Assembly (NCBI GenBank): GCA_003443635.1
Contig: CP031964.1
Span: 1,582,321 to 1,646,320, forward strand
Reading direction: 5' to 3'
DNA from: Flavobacteriaceae bacterium
GTDB lineage: Bacteria > Bacteroidota > Bacteroidia > Flavobacteriales > Flavobacteriaceae
Length of the DNA stretch: 64,000 nt
Both the position numbers and the translations under genes were made by a program. This document shows, piece by piece, positions 1 to 9,346 of this stretch (position 1 is its first letter; every line of letters starts with the position of its first letter). A model generated the notes under the pieces. The model did not search any database, was not told the origin of the DNA, and worked only from the letters and a program-made list of their open reading frames with translations.

Positions 1-318
1 CCAACTAGCTTAGTTAGTAATATAGAAATACTAGCAAAATATGTGTTTGGAGAAACTGCGAATAAACGATTAGAGCTTTATAAAAAATACTTGTCAGTTA
101 ATGATAAGCAATATTTAGATTGGGCTATTGAACAAATGATATGTTGGGGGCAAGAACAAGCATTATCCGAAGTTATTCATATACATGGAGATAAAGATCC
201 GGTGTTCCCTATTAAAAATATTAGTAATTGTATTACAATTAAGGGGGGAACACACATTATGATTATTAATAAATATAAATGGTTTAATGAAAATTTACCT
301 ATCATATTAGAACGTTAA
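1..318 (+). CDS. alpha/beta hydrolase, C-terminal part (5' end outside window)
   Basis: The frame is open from the first base, so the start lies upstream and only the last 105 codons are visible. The fragment looks like the end of an alpha/beta-hydrolase fold: a beta strand leading to HIHGDKDPVFP carries the likely catalytic Asp, and a following GGTH carries the likely catalytic His; the nucleophile elbow would be in the missing part. The substrate cannot be judged. It is followed closely by a lytic transglycosylase on the same strand, with no clear terminator in between. Confidence 0.65.
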   Translation, partial: PTSLVSNIEILAKYVFGETANKRLELYKKYLSVNDKQYLDWAIEQMICWGQEQALSEVIHIHGDKDPVFPIKNISNCITIKGGTHIMIINKYKWFNENLPIILER

Positions 319-372
319 AATTGAAATAATATAATTTTATTTTTATAATTTAGTGGCGCAAACAATTTGAAA

Positions 373-1305
373 ATGAAGAGAATAAATACTTTTTTAACCT
401 GCTTAGGTTTAGTGAGTTTATCTGGATTTTTAATATTTGGAGTGCAAGATGCCCCTAGTGACGAAAATTTAGAAACAAAAATTATTAACGATTATAATGT
501 TTATGCATTAAACGTTCCTGATAACTTAGAGTTTTCTGGAGAAGCATTACCACTTAAAGATCCGGAAGTATTCGAGCGTATGGATAGAGAGTTATTGGTG
601 AATACCTATTGGCAATCTAACGGATTATTAATGTTTAAACGTGCTAATAAATTTTTCCCTGTTATAGAACCTATCCTTGCAAAATATGGAGTTCCAGACG
701 ATTTTAAATATCTGGCTGTTATTGAGAGTGGCTTGCAAAATGTAACCTCTCCCGCTGGAGCTAGAGGATTTTGGCAAATTTTAAGAACAACAGCAAGAGA
801 AAATGGATTAGAAGTTAATGCTAATGTAGATGAGCGTTATAATTTAGAAAAAGCAACAGAAGTTGCTTGTAAATACCTGTTAAAAGCTAAAGAACGTTTT
901 GGTTCGTGGACTCTGGCTGCTGCTTCGTATAATGCAGGAATGGCAGGAATTTCTAGACGTTTAAAAACTCAAAATGTAACGAATTACTACGATTTGTTAT
1001 TAGGAGAAGAGACAGGGCGTTATATTTTTAGAATAGTTGCTTTAAAAGAAATTTTAAACGCACCAGCAAAATATGGTTTTAATTTTAGAAATAAAGACTT
1101 ATATAAAACAATACCAACGTATAAAGTAGAAGTTGATACTGCAGTAACTGATTTTGTGAAATTTTCTGAACATTTTGGAATTACATACAAAATTTTAAAA
1201 ACACATAACCCTTGGTTAAGAGAACCACACCTTAATAATAAATCTAGAAAAGAATATTTTATTGAGATTCCTGAAGAAGGATATTATAATAATGCTACTC
1301 CTTAA
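373..1305 (+). CDS. lytic murein transglycosylase (SLT domain, MltD-like)
   Basis: Predicted exported enzyme that cleaves the glycan strands of peptidoglycan to give anhydro-muropeptides. The N-terminal hydrophobic stretch (about residues 5-23) is a signal peptide or anchor. The SLT/GEWL catalytic domain spans about residues 85-230: Glu118 in AVIESGL is the expected catalytic acid, followed by SPAGARGFWQI and AAASYNAGMAGI, both typical of the family. The C-terminal 80 residues show no clear LysM repeat, unlike longer MltD proteins. An in-frame TTG lies 6 bp upstream (367), but ATG 373 gives a normal Met-Lys-Arg signal start. A hairpin terminator follows the stop codon. Confidence 0.85.
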   Translation: MKRINTFLTCLGLVSLSGFLIFGVQDAPSDENLETKIINDYNVYALNVPDNLEFSGEALPLKDPEVFERMDRELLVNTYWQSNGLLMFKRANKFFPVIEPILAKYGVPDDFKYLAVIESGLQNVTSPAGARGFWQILRTTARENGLEVNANVDERYNLEKATEVACKYLLKAKERFGSWTLAAASYNAGMAGISRRLKTQNVTNYYDLLLGEETGRYIFRIVALKEILNAPAKYGFNFRNKDLYKTIPTYKVEVDTAVTDFVKFSEHFGITYKILKTHNPWLREPHLNNKSRKEYFIEIPEEGYYNNATP

Positions 1306-1324
1306 AACATTAAAGTTGACAAAC

Positions 1325-1356
1325 AAAAAAGCTATAAATTAACTTATAGCTTTTTT
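1325..1356. terminator. bidirectional rho-independent terminator
   Basis: Inverted repeat of 13 bp (AAAAAAGCTATAA / TTATAGCTTTTTT) with a 6-nt loop, flanked by A and T runs on the two sides. It lies between two convergent genes (transglycosylase on plus, S41 peptidase on minus) and can serve both. Confidence 0.85.
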
Positions 1357-1363
1357 TGTTAAT

Positions 1364-2602
1364 TTAAGATTTATAATTTTTAATAAAATCTATTATAAAA
1401 TTATTATTAGCAGTTTCTTCTCTTGAGAATTCAATGTCAGGGATACACGGATTTCCTTCTAAATTAATTCCATTTAGCCGAATAGCTTCTCCGAAAGGGT
1501 AATTTAAATTCATTCCTTTATTAAGATTATAATCATTTGCAAATAATACCATTCCTAATGATTCTTTACCGATAATTTTACCTCTTTTTACATCTTGAAC
1601 AGAAATAGAGAAAATTTCCCCACCACTGCCTACACGCTCATCAATAATTACTATGATTTCTCCCGTATAAATTTCTGGATCCCAACTTAACCAACTTCGT
1701 TTTGGTGTAAATTTTTTGCCTTTAAAATCGACCAATTCTTTCATTGAATTGGGAGAACTCATATATTTTTTGAAAAATGCATTGTGATGTTTTCTGTAAA
1801 CAAAATACTGACATATAGTTTCTGTTGGAATAATCATACTCAGAAGATGCCTTACATTGTTCACATTACCGCCGCCATTGCTTCTTAAATCTAGAACTAT
1901 CTTTTTAGTATTTTGAGCTTTTAAAAACATTGCCTCTATATAATCTCTATCATATACTCCTTTTCTAAACGTATTTACTGTAATTAAAGCAATATCTTTA
2001 TTGATAAATGATAATGTATCTTTAGAAAATAATTGGTGCTTGAAATAGAGGATATTCTTAGTAAGTATACTATCTGCTCTTTTAAGAAGTATTTCGCTTT
2101 GTTCTGATGCTTTTCCTTTAAGCTGTAATGAGGATGTAATTAAACTATCATTTTTACGTAGTAGAATATCTCCAGGCTTAAGCCCTCCTTTATCTGCAAC
2201 ACCATCTTTAACTATTCTGCTAATAAAATAGCCTTCTTTTATCCTTATAAAATTTGCTCCAATATTTATATCAGAACCGTTCTTTCTAATAGTCAATCGA
2301 TCTGGAGAATTAACCCATAGGTGTGAAACCTTATAACTATATAAGATCTTATTTATAGACGATGTAAAGGATTTTATTGTAGTGGTAGTATCAATAATAT
2401 GTTTGCTTTTTGCAAAACGTTCTTCAATGTCTAAGAATGTTTCATTAAATGCATATCCAGATTTTTTGAGTTTATTAGCTATTTTTTTAATAGCAATTTC
2501 TTTTTCTTGTTCTGTGATGCTATCATTGTCTTTAAAATTTGGTTGACAAGAAGTAAGTGCAACTGAAACTAACGCTATAATTATAGAAATATATTTTTTC
2601 AT
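1364..2602 (-). CDS. S41 family peptidase, lipoprotein with PDZ domain
   Basis: Probable periplasmic or outer-membrane-anchored serine peptidase of the C-terminal processing (S41) family. A lipoprotein signal with lipobox (ALTSC, Cys19) starts the protein. A PDZ-like segment (about residues 125-165, SRIVKDGVADKGGLKPGDIL) precedes the catalytic core, which contains LDLRSNGGGNVNNV and a VGSGGEIF block at the position of the catalytic serine. The usual S-A-S-A-x-E is reduced to S-G-G-E here, so activity is not certain. The start codon overlaps the stop of the DUF2911 gene by one base (TAATG), so the two are translationally coupled. Substrate unknown. Confidence 0.82.
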   Translation of the reverse strand: MKKYISIIIALVSVALTSCQPNFKDNDSITEQEKEIAIKKIANKLKKSGYAFNETFLDIEERFAKSKHIIDTTTTIKSFTSSINKILYSYKVSHLWVNSPDRLTIRKNGSDINIGANFIRIKEGYFISRIVKDGVADKGGLKPGDILLRKNDSLITSSLQLKGKASEQSEILLKRADSILTKNILYFKHQLFSKDTLSFINKDIALITVNTFRKGVYDRDYIEAMFLKAQNTKKIVLDLRSNGGGNVNNVRHLLSMIIPTETICQYFVYRKHHNAFFKKYMSSPNSMKELVDFKGKKFTPKRSWLSWDPEIYTGEIIVIIDERVGSGGEIFSISVQDVKRGKIIGKESLGMVLFANDYNLNKGMNLNYPFGEAIRLNGINLEGNPCIPDIEFSREETANNNFIIDFIKNYKS

Positions 2603-3162
2603 TAGTTAAGTTGAATTGGAATTATAACTTTTGTTTTATCCCAGGACAATACTAGAGATAGCTCTGAGCTTTTTTCGAATAAAATAGTAAACATTTCTGT
2701 AATAATATCCGTTTTATGTGCATCTACAGTAGTAACAAGCACATCAAATTCTCTATCTAAAGAAGCTTTACTGGGGTCTCGCATATTAATCCCCCAGAAA
2801 TACGATTTACTATTAAAAATAATCTCCCAACTATCTTTTCTTGGAATCGTATACAAAGAATACTTACCCTCAGGTAATTCTTTCCCATTAATTTTAATGG
2901 TTTTATTCGTTTCAAATGTAGTAGCCTCATTAGCTCCTGTTCGCCATGCTTTATTAAACGGCACGAGTTTTCCAAAGATTTGCCTTTCTCTTTTAGATGG
3001 GCGACTATAAGTAACGGAAATTTCTAAATCGACTTGACTATAGATTATGGTTTCTTCTGGACTAGCTTTTTTAGTTTGCGCAATCATATATTTAAAAGCG
3101 CCAAACAGCCCAACACTTATAATAACAATTATAATTAGTGACCATTTAATCATTTTTTTCAT
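2602..3162 (-). CDS. DUF2911 domain-containing membrane-anchored protein
   Basis: A single N-terminal transmembrane segment or uncleaved signal (about residues 5-27) is followed by a DUF2911 domain, recognised from VTYSRPSKRERQIFGKL, the WRTGANEATTFE block and the LPEGKYSLYTIP strand pair. DUF2911 proteins are common secreted proteins of Bacteroidota with no assigned activity. Its stop codon overlaps the start of the downstream S41 peptidase by one base, so the two probably work in the same compartment. Confidence 0.85.
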   Translation of the reverse strand: MKKMIKWSLIIIVIISVGLFGAFKYMIAQTKKASPEETIIYSQVDLEISVTYSRPSKRERQIFGKLVPFNKAWRTGANEATTFETNKTIKINGKELPEGKYSLYTIPRKDSWEIIFNSKSYFWGINMRDPSKASLDREFDVLVTTVDAHKTDIITEMFTILFEKSSELSLVLSWDKTKVIIPIQLN

Positions 3163-3261
3163 TGCTTATATTTCTTTTATTGATTGAAGTAGCAAAAGAA
3201 GTAGTAAATACAATGATAAACGCCCCATTAGAAGCAATGAGACCTACTTATGAAAAAAATA

Positions 3262-4380
3262 TTATTGATTTTTATATGCTGAAGGAGAAACTCCAGTTTC
3301 TTTTTTAAAAACCCGATTAAAACTAGCTTTAGAATTAAATCCGCATTCGTAAGCAATAGCTAATAATGTATAGTTACTATTATATCCTGAATCAATTTTT
3401 TCTTTAACAGCTTTTACACGATAGCTATTAATAAGATCATAAAAAGAGATATTCATATATTGATTTAATAAAGTAGAGAGTTTTTTATCTGTAGTAGAAA
3501 TTAAATCAGCTAACTTTATTAACGTAAGTTCATTATCTAAGTAAGGTTTCTCTTCTTCTAAAACAGATTCTAATTTAAGTTTTAATACACTCATTTCATT
3601 ATCCTTTCTGTCAGATGTAATAGCATTTCTTTCTCTAAAATTATCCTTTTTAAATAAGAAATCAGGAAGTAATATTTTTGATTGATTTAAACCATAATAA
3701 CCTAGATAGAAAATAAAAAGGATTAAAGCTACAAGTGTAAATATTCCAGATTCTATTTTAAAAATATTAAAGATGATTTGATATAAATTCATTATTAAAT
3801 CTAAACTTATAATAAGAATACCTCCAATTAACAACTGATTAATCCAATTCAAATCATTTTTTGAAAGATTGGCATAATTAGCTTTAATTTTCTGAACATA
3901 TTTTGATAAAAATTTATGACAAATAATAAGGTATATAATAAGGTATAAGTCATTTATATTAGCAACCCATAAAGAATTATTATAATAAGTTTTTAAATAA
4001 TCAAAAAGGTAAATACCTGTAATTTGATATAAAAGAGAGGGTATTGAGAAAATAAGTAAATAAAATAGGGTTGGACCAAATATTAAAAACAGATTCTCAT
4101 AAACATCTTTCGTTTTCAGAAATAAAGATTTTATATATATAAATAATAAAGGACCAAAAACCCATAATGCTATGTTATGAGGGATATAAGTTATATAAAA
4201 AAGAAGATTGAGTTGATGTAAGCTCGAATAAAGGTTAATAACAATACATAATAAAACAGTAAAAAAAACTATTAAAACTAATTGTGGAAGTTGTTTGCTT
4301 CTTTGTTTTAGTATTAAAAATAGTATAATAATAATAGCTATTATACCTGCATTTACAATAAAATCCAGTAATAAAGACAT
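3262..4380 (-). CDS. membrane-embedded AraC-family transcriptional regulator
   Basis: The N-terminal 230 residues are strongly hydrophobic with about seven predicted membrane helices. The last 100 residues are an AraC-type double helix-turn-helix, recognised from TLIKLADLISTTDKKLSTLLN and YTLLAIAYECGFNSKASFNRVFKKETGVSPSAY. This layout (7TM plus cytoplasmic HTH) is frequent in Flavobacteriaceae and suggests direct sensing at the membrane. The gene lies 99 bp upstream of the DUF2911-S41 pair on the same strand and could control it, but that is only inferred from position. Confidence 0.85.
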   Translation of the reverse strand: MSLLLDFIVNAGIIAIIIILFLILKQRSKQLPQLVLIVFFTVLLCIVINLYSSLHQLNLLFYITYIPHNIALWVFGPLLFIYIKSLFLKTKDVYENLFLIFGPTLFYLLIFSIPSLLYQITGIYLFDYLKTYYNNSLWVANINDLYLIIYLIICHKFLSKYVQKIKANYANLSKNDLNWINQLLIGGILIISLDLIMNLYQIIFNIFKIESGIFTLVALILFIFYLGYYGLNQSKILLPDFLFKKDNFRERNAITSDRKDNEMSVLKLKLESVLEEEKPYLDNELTLIKLADLISTTDKKLSTLLNQYMNISFYDLINSYRVKAVKEKIDSGYNSNYTLLAIAYECGFNSKASFNRVFKKETGVSPSAYKNQ

Positions 4381-4406
4381 AAAAAGGTATCAAAGACGAT
4401 ATTTAT

Positions 4407-4979
4407 CTATCGTTGCCTTCCACCTCGGCGTTGTTGGTGACCACCATAGTGTTGATTTGGGATAGAAGCTTTTTTCATTTGTTGTTTCATCATTTTAATT
4501 TGATCAGTAAGCATACCGCGTTTATCTAATTTTTGAGCTTCTGTTAATAATTTTTGAGCTTCTTGCTTACGTCGTTTTGAAAATGCGATTCCAGCTAAAT
4601 TTAATTTTGCCATTGCCAAGTCATGATCCATAGATAATCCTAAGCTAATAGCATTTTTAAAATATTTTTCAGCTTCGTTCATATTAGTTTGAGATACCAT
4701 AATACCATTTAAATAACTATGATATCCTTGTTGTTTCCTTGTTAATGCAGCTTTTGGGTTTTTAATTTTATCCAACCATTTTTTTGCACCATCAAAATCT
4801 TGCTTACGTAATTTTAAAAATGATAATAAGATAAACTCATTTTTAAAATATAAAAATACAAAGATGAGTGATAATAGGATATACATGATACCGTTGCCGA
4901 TGTACCCTTCTGTAAATTGGTAAATAGCGAATGCTAGAATTAATAAAACTAGAACTAATTTTATATTTTTATTGTACAT
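4407..4979 (-). CDS. membrane protein with TPR-like region
   Basis: Two hydrophobic helices (about residues 8-23 and 28-45) are followed by a soluble helical part whose EAEKYFKNAISLGLSMDHDLAMAKLNLAGIAF and next segment look like one or two tetratricopeptide repeats. The last 20 residues are rich in Gln, Gly, His and Arg. I do not recognise a specific function. It is transcribed divergently from rpmH, with a TAnnTTTG element in the shared intergenic region. Confidence 0.7.
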   Translation of the reverse strand: MYNKNIKLVLVLLILAFAIYQFTEGYIGNGIMYILLSLIFVFLYFKNEFILLSFLKLRKQDFDGAKKWLDKIKNPKAALTRKQQGYHSYLNGIMVSQTNMNEAEKYFKNAISLGLSMDHDLAMAKLNLAGIAFSKRRKQEAQKLLTEAQKLDKRGMLTDQIKMMKQQMKKASIPNQHYGGHQQRRGGRQR

Positions 4980-5003
4980 TTTTTGCGTTTAATTTTAAGA
5001 TTG

Positions 5004-5011
5004 CAAAGGTA
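5004..5011 (-). promoter_or_regulatory. -7 promoter element of the TPR-like gene
   Basis: On the minus strand the sequence reads TACCTTTG, matching the Bacteroidota -7 consensus TAnnTTTG, 25 bp before the ATG at 4979. No good TTG was seen at the -33 position, so the assignment rests on one element. Confidence 0.45.
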
Positions 5012-5045
5012 GTAAAAACAATTATAAATATTTTTAATTTTAGTC

Positions 5046-5075
5046 TTGTCAAAGTAAAAACTCTTTGTATATTTG
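5046..5075 (+). promoter_or_regulatory. promoter of rpmH (Bacteroidota sigma-A type)
   Basis: TTG at 5046-5048 and TATATTTG at 5068-5075, separated by 19 bp, match the Bacteroidota -33/-7 consensus very well. Transcription would start near 5080, leaving a leader of about 70 nt before the L34 start codon at 5151. Confidence 0.8.
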
Positions 5076-5150
5076 CCCCCAGTTTTGAAGAAGTTGATAA
5101 AACTTACTTTTTAACAAAAAAGAAAAGAAGATTTTTAAAGATATAAAGTA

Positions 5151-5312
5151 ATGAGTAAAAGAACGTTTCAGCCATCAAAAAGAAAAAGAAGAAACAAACA
5201 TGGTTTCAGAGAAAGAATGGCGTCTGCTAATGGTAGAAAAGTCCTTGCCCGTAGAAGAGCAAAAGGAAGGAAAAAAATATCTGTATCTTCTGAATTAAGA
5301 CATAAAAAATAA
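5151..5312 (+). CDS. rpmH: 50S ribosomal protein L34
   Basis: A 53-residue, Arg/Lys-rich protein beginning [20 protein letters not shown] and continuing [20 protein letters not shown], a clear L34 with a few extra residues at the C-terminus as usual in Bacteroidota. L34 sits in the large ribosomal subunit. It has its own strong promoter and is closed by a hairpin terminator, so it is a single-gene unit, not part of the rnpA operon found in many bacteria. Confidence 0.97.
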   Translation: MSKRTFQPSKRKRRNKHGFRERMASANGRKVLARRRAKGRKKISVSSELRHKK

Positions 5313-5336
5313 TGATTAACAATTGTTAATATATAA

Positions 5337-5367
5337 AGGTGTTACTTTACGGTAACGCCTTTTTTTA
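5337..5367 (+). terminator. rho-independent terminator of rpmH
   Basis: Stem AGGTGTTAC / GTAACGCCT (9 bp with one G-T pair, arms 5337-5345 and 5352-5360) followed by a run of seven T, 25 bp after the rpmH stop. Confidence 0.85.
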
Positions 5368-5415
5368 TATCTCCTCGATAACTATTTTTGAAAAATTTAA
5401 AATACAACTCATAAA

Positions 5416-8271
5416 ATGCCAAAAAACCAAGATCTAAAATCGATTTTAATTATAGGTTCAGGACCTATAGTTATAGGACAAGCTTGCGAGTTTGATTACT
5501 CAGGATCTCAGTCTTTACGTTCTTTAAGAGAAGATGGAATTGAAACTGTACTAATCAATTCTAATCCAGCAACAATAATGACAGACCCTTCTATGGCTGA
5601 TCATGTGTATCTGTTGCCATTAACTACAAAATCAATCATTAAAATATTAAAAGAGCACCCTCAGATAGATGCTGTTTTACCAACAATGGGAGGGCAAACA
5701 GCTTTAAACCTTTGTATTGAAGCTGACGAAAAAGGTATTTGGGAAGATTTTGGAGTAGAGTTAATAGGTGTAGATATTGATGCTATTAATATTACAGAAG
5801 ATCGCGAAAAGTTTAGAGAATTAATGCTAAAAATAGGAGTAGGTATGGCTCCTCAAGCAACAGCTACTTCTTTTTTAAAAGGAAAAGAAATTGCTCAAGA
5901 ATTTGGTTTTCCATTATGTATTAGAGCATCTTATACATTAGGAGGAGCAGGAGCTGCAATTGTTTATGAAGAAGAAGATTTTGATAAACAACTTCGACGA
6001 GGTTTAGAAATTTCCCCAATCCATGAAGTCATGATTGATAAAGCAATGATGGGGTGGAAAGAATATGAATTAGAATTACTTAGAGATAGAAATGATAACG
6101 TTGTTATTATTTGTTCTATCGAAAATATGGATCCGATGGGTATTCATACAGGAGATTCCATTACAGTTGCTCCAGCCATGACATTATCTGATACTACATA
6201 TCAAAAGATGCGTGATATGGCAATTAAAATGATGCGTAGTATTGGTGATTTTGAAGGAGGTTGTAATGTACAATTTGCAGTTAGTCCAGATGAGAAGGAA
6301 GAAATTATTGCTATTGAAATTAATCCACGTGTATCTAGATCATCAGCATTGGCAAGTAAAGCTACAGGATATCCTATTGCTAAAATAGCTACAAAATTAG
6401 CAATAGGTTATACATTAGATGAATTAGACAATCAAATAACAAAAGAAACTTCGGCATTATTTGAACCTACATTAGATTATGTAATTGTAAAAATACCACG
6501 TTGGAACTTTGATAAATTTGAAGGTAGTGATCGTACTTTAGGACTTCAAATGAAGGCAGTTGGAGAAGTTATGGGAATTGGGAGATCCTTTCAGGAAGCG
6601 TTACATAAAGCAACTCAATCTTTAGAGATTAAACGAAATGGATTAGGAGCAGATGGGAAAGGATACACCGATTACAATCAAATTATTGAAAAACTTACCA
6701 ATGCGTCATGGGATCGTGTATTCGTAATTTATGATGCGATTGCAATGGGTATTCCTCTGAGTCAGATTTATGATATCACAAAAATTGATATGTGGTATTT
6801 AAAACAATATGAAGAGTTATTTCATTTAGAAAAAGAAATTTCGACTTATACTATAGAGACACTTGACAAAGAATTATTATTAGAAGCCAAACAAAAAGGT
6901 TATGGAGATCGCCAGATTGCCCATATGTTAGGATGTTTAGAAAGTCAAGTGTATAATAAGAGAGAAGAGTTAAATGTACAACGTGTATATAAACTTGTAG
7001 ATACTTGTGCGGCAGAATTTACAGCAAAAACACCCTATTATTACTCAACGTTTGAAAATGTAGTAGAAACCCCATCTGGGGAAACATATTCTCATAATGA
7101 AAGTGTAGTAAGCGATAAAAAGAAAGTTGTTGTTTTAGGGTCTGGACCAAATAGGATTGGTCAAGGAATAGAATTTGATTACTGTTGTGTACATGGTGTT
7201 TTAGCGGCTGCCGAGTGTGGTTACGAAACCATAATGATTAACTGTAATCCAGAAACCGTATCCACAGATTTTGACACGGCAGATAAGCTGTATTTCGAAC
7301 CTGTATTCTGGGAACATATTTATGATATTATCCGTCACGAAAAACCAGAAGGTGTTATTGTACAATTAGGAGGCCAAACAGCTTTAAAATTAGCAGAAAA
7401 ACTAACTAAATATGGCATTAAAATTATAGGTACAAGTTTTGAAGCTTTAGATTTAGCAGAAGATAGAGGAAGTTTTTCTACCTTATTAAAAAACAATAAT
7501 ATTCCTTATCCAGAATTTGGAATCGCAGAAACGGCAGATGAAGCTTTAGCTTTAGCAGATCAATTAGATTTCCCAATTTTAGTAAGACCGTCTTATGTTT
7601 TAGGTGGACAAGGAATGAAAATAGTTATTAATAAAGAAGATTTAGTAGAACATGTAGTGGATTTGCTTCGAAAAATTCCAAACAATAAATTATTACTAGA
7701 TCACTATTTAGATGGCGCTATTGAAGCAGAAGCTGATGCAATTTGTGATGCCGATGGTAATGTATACATTATAGGAATCATGGAACATATCGAACCTTGT
7801 GGAGTACACTCAGGAGATTCTAACGCGACATTACCAGCATTTAACTTAGGTAATTTAGTAATGCAACAGATTATAGATCATACGCATACTATTGCAAGAG
7901 AACTAAATACAGTAGGATTGATTAATATACAATTCGCTATTAAAGATGATACGGTTTATATTATAGAAGCAAACCCTAGAGCATCTAGAACAGTACCTTT
8001 TATAGCTAAAGCATATAAGGAACCATATGTAAATTATGCTACTAAGGTGATGTTGGGAGAGAAAAAAGTTACAGATTTTGATTTTAAACCACAACTAGAG
8101 GGATATGCTATAAAGCAACCAGTATTCTCATTCAATAAATTCCCTAATGTTGATAAAACATTGGGCCCAGAAATGAAAAGCACGGGAGAAAGCATTCTAT
8201 TTATAGATAGTTTAAAAGATGATGATTTTTATGATTTATATTCAAAAAGAAAAATGTATTTGAGTAAATAA
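5416..8271 (+). CDS. carB: carbamoyl-phosphate synthase large subunit, lacking the C-terminal MGS domain
   Basis: Makes carbamoyl phosphate from bicarbonate, ammonia (delivered by CarA) and two ATP, for pyrimidine and arginine synthesis in the cytoplasm. Two ATP-grasp halves are visible: residues 1-400 (IIGSGPIVIGQACEFDYSG, ASYTLGGAGA, EINPRVSRSSALASKATGYP) and about 560-930 (LGSGPNRIGQGIEFDYC, RPSYVLGGQGM, EANPRASRTVPF), with the oligomerisation region between them. The protein is 951 residues, whereas E. coli CarB has 1073. It stops right after the second synthetase domain, so the methylglyoxal-synthase-like allosteric domain that binds UMP and ornithine is absent. No carA is in the window. 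A terminator follows. Confidence 0.97.
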   Translation: MPKNQDLKSILIIGSGPIVIGQACEFDYSGSQSLRSLREDGIETVLINSNPATIMTDPSMADHVYLLPLTTKSIIKILKEHPQIDAVLPTMGGQTALNLCIEADEKGIWEDFGVELIGVDIDAINITEDREKFRELMLKIGVGMAPQATATSFLKGKEIAQEFGFPLCIRASYTLGGAGAAIVYEEEDFDKQLRRGLEISPIHEVMIDKAMMGWKEYELELLRDRNDNVVIICSIENMDPMGIHTGDSITVAPAMTLSDTTYQKMRDMAIKMMRSIGDFEGGCNVQFAVSPDEKEEIIAIEINPRVSRSSALASKATGYPIAKIATKLAIGYTLDELDNQITKETSALFEPTLDYVIVKIPRWNFDKFEGSDRTLGLQMKAVGEVMGIGRSFQEALHKATQSLEIKRNGLGADGKGYTDYNQIIEKLTNASWDRVFVIYDAIAMGIPLSQIYDITKIDMWYLKQYEELFHLEKEISTYTIETLDKELLLEAKQKGYGDRQIAHMLGCLESQVYNKREELNVQRVYKLVDTCAAEFTAKTPYYYSTFENVVETPSGETYSHNESVVSDKKKVVVLGSGPNRIGQGIEFDYCCVHGVLAAAECGYETIMINCNPETVSTDFDTADKLYFEPVFWEHIYDIIRHEKPEGVIVQLGGQTALKLAEKLTKYGIKIIGTSFEALDLAEDRGSFSTLLKNNNIPYPEFGIAETADEALALADQLDFPILVRPSYVLGGQGMKIVINKEDLVEHVVDLLRKIPNNKLLLDHYLDGAIEAEADAICDADGNVYIIGIMEHIEPCGVHSGDSNATLPAFNLGNLVMQQIIDHTHTIARELNTVGLINIQFAIKDDTVYIIEANPRASRTVPFIAKAYKEPYVNYATKVMLGEKKVTDFDFKPQLEGYAIKQPVFSFNKFPNVDKTLGPEMKSTGESILFIDSLKDDDFYDLYSKRKMYLSK

Positions 8272-8293
8272 ATATTTCTAAAAATTTAAATAT

Positions 8294-8328
8294 AAAAAAA
8301 GCAACTACTTTAAGTAGTTGCTTTTTTT
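8294..8328. terminator. bidirectional terminator between carB and yceI
   Basis: Inverted repeat AAAAAAAGCAACTACTT / AAGTAGTTGCTTTTTTT around position 8311, with A and T tracts on the two sides, between two convergent genes. Confidence 0.88.
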
Positions 8329-8347
8329 ATTTAATGATATTATTATA

Positions 8348-8893
8348 TTATCTCTTTTTTAATTCAAAATTAAAAGACACTTCTATAGATTCAGTGATTT
8401 TATTTCGTACTACTTTTGGTATTTTAATATCAAACTCTGCAGGTGAAGCATTAAATTTTCCAGAAATTGTAATAATATCTCCATCTATTGAAACATTTAA
8501 TGGTAGGTCACTAAGCTCTTTTGTTTTCCCATGAAAGGTAAGTGTGCCGTTTAAACTCATGGTACTGGCGTTAGCGCTTAATTTATCAATAGAAAAATCT
8601 TTAATATTACCTCTAAAGTTAGTTTTTGGAAAATCATCAGAATCAGCATAATTTTCATTAAAATGCTCTTCCATTAAAGCGTTTTTAAATCGAAATCCTT
8701 TTACTAATGCTAAAGCAGCTAAATCTCCATTCTCGGTATTTAATATTGCTGTTGCAGTACTGGAAGTTCCTTTAACTTCTTCAAATGCTGCTACTGAAGC
8801 TTCAAATGTAATTTCTCCTGTTTTTGTTAAGTATTTTCCTTGAGAAAATGCACTTATACTTATTAATGCGATTAAATATACTATCTTTTTCAT
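8348..8893 (-). CDS. YceI family protein
   Basis: Secreted protein of 181 residues with a cleavable signal (residues 1-17, ending AFS-Q). The rest is a YceI-like lipocalin fold, with alternating beta strands such as GEITFEASVAAFEEVKGTS, TNFRGNIKDFSIDK, LNGTLTFHGKTKEL and ISGKFNASPAEFDI. YceI proteins bind isoprenoid or amphiphilic ligands in the periplasm, but the ligand here is unknown. It is the last gene of a probable operon with a one-heme lipoprotein, a DUF5777 barrel and an OB-fold protein; 76 bp separate it from the gene before. Confidence 0.85.
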   Translation of the reverse strand: MKKIVYLIALISISAFSQGKYLTKTGEITFEASVAAFEEVKGTSSTATAILNTENGDLAALALVKGFRFKNALMEEHFNENYADSDDFPKTNFRGNIKDFSIDKLSANASTMSLNGTLTFHGKTKELSDLPLNVSIDGDIITISGKFNASPAEFDIKIPKVVRNKITESIEVSFNFELKKR

Positions 8894-8969
8894 TCTTTTA
8901 TGTTTTGTGGCTTTTATTCTTCTGTTTTAAATTTAACCAAAAATGTTGCCATAATTCAATTTTTTAATA

Positions 8970-9335
8970 TTAATTTTCTAAAAAGCCATCTACTTCCCAT
9001 TGAATAACTTGATCTATTAAACCTTGAGGTAATCTTGAAGCCCCTAGAGGCATTGCACCTGGTGACCCTGTAGGCCTTGAAATTCTATCTATTAAATTAT
9101 TTTGAGTAGAAGTTCTCACTTCTTCAAATGTTGTTAATGGTATTGGAGCTCCATTTTGAGGTGGATTACTATGGCATTCAATACAATTATTATTTATGAT
9201 AGGTGCTACATTTTCATCGTATGTTATAGTAGTATTTATAGGTATAACATCTTCTAAATCGCTAATGCTATCTGTTGCACAGTTATATGTGATTAGTGAT
9301 ATGACTCCTATTAAGATTAAGTATATTTTTTTCAT
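8970..9335 (-). CDS. c-type cytochrome-like lipoprotein (single CxxCH)
   Basis: A 121-residue protein with a lipoprotein signal (lipobox ending YNC, Cys19). It has one heme-attachment motif, CIECH, in the context APIINNNCIECHSNPP, and a later PGAMPLGA that could supply the Met axial ligand. The final IDQVIQWEVDGF helix is typical of small class-I-like cytochrome domains. It probably carries electrons or heme at the outer face of the envelope. It lies 12 bp after the DUF5777 gene and so is co-transcribed with it. Confidence 0.8.
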   Translation of the reverse strand: MKKIYLILIGVISLITYNCATDSISDLEDVIPINTTITYDENVAPIINNNCIECHSNPPQNGAPIPLTTFEEVRTSTQNNLIDRISRPTGSPGAMPLGASRLPQGLIDQVIQWEVDGFLEN

Positions 9336-9346
9336 AATTACTGTAT

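Noticed and set aside
4931..5146. Plus-strand frame of 71 codons before rpmH
   Set aside because: It runs across the start of the TPR-like gene and the rpmH promoter and resembles no protein.
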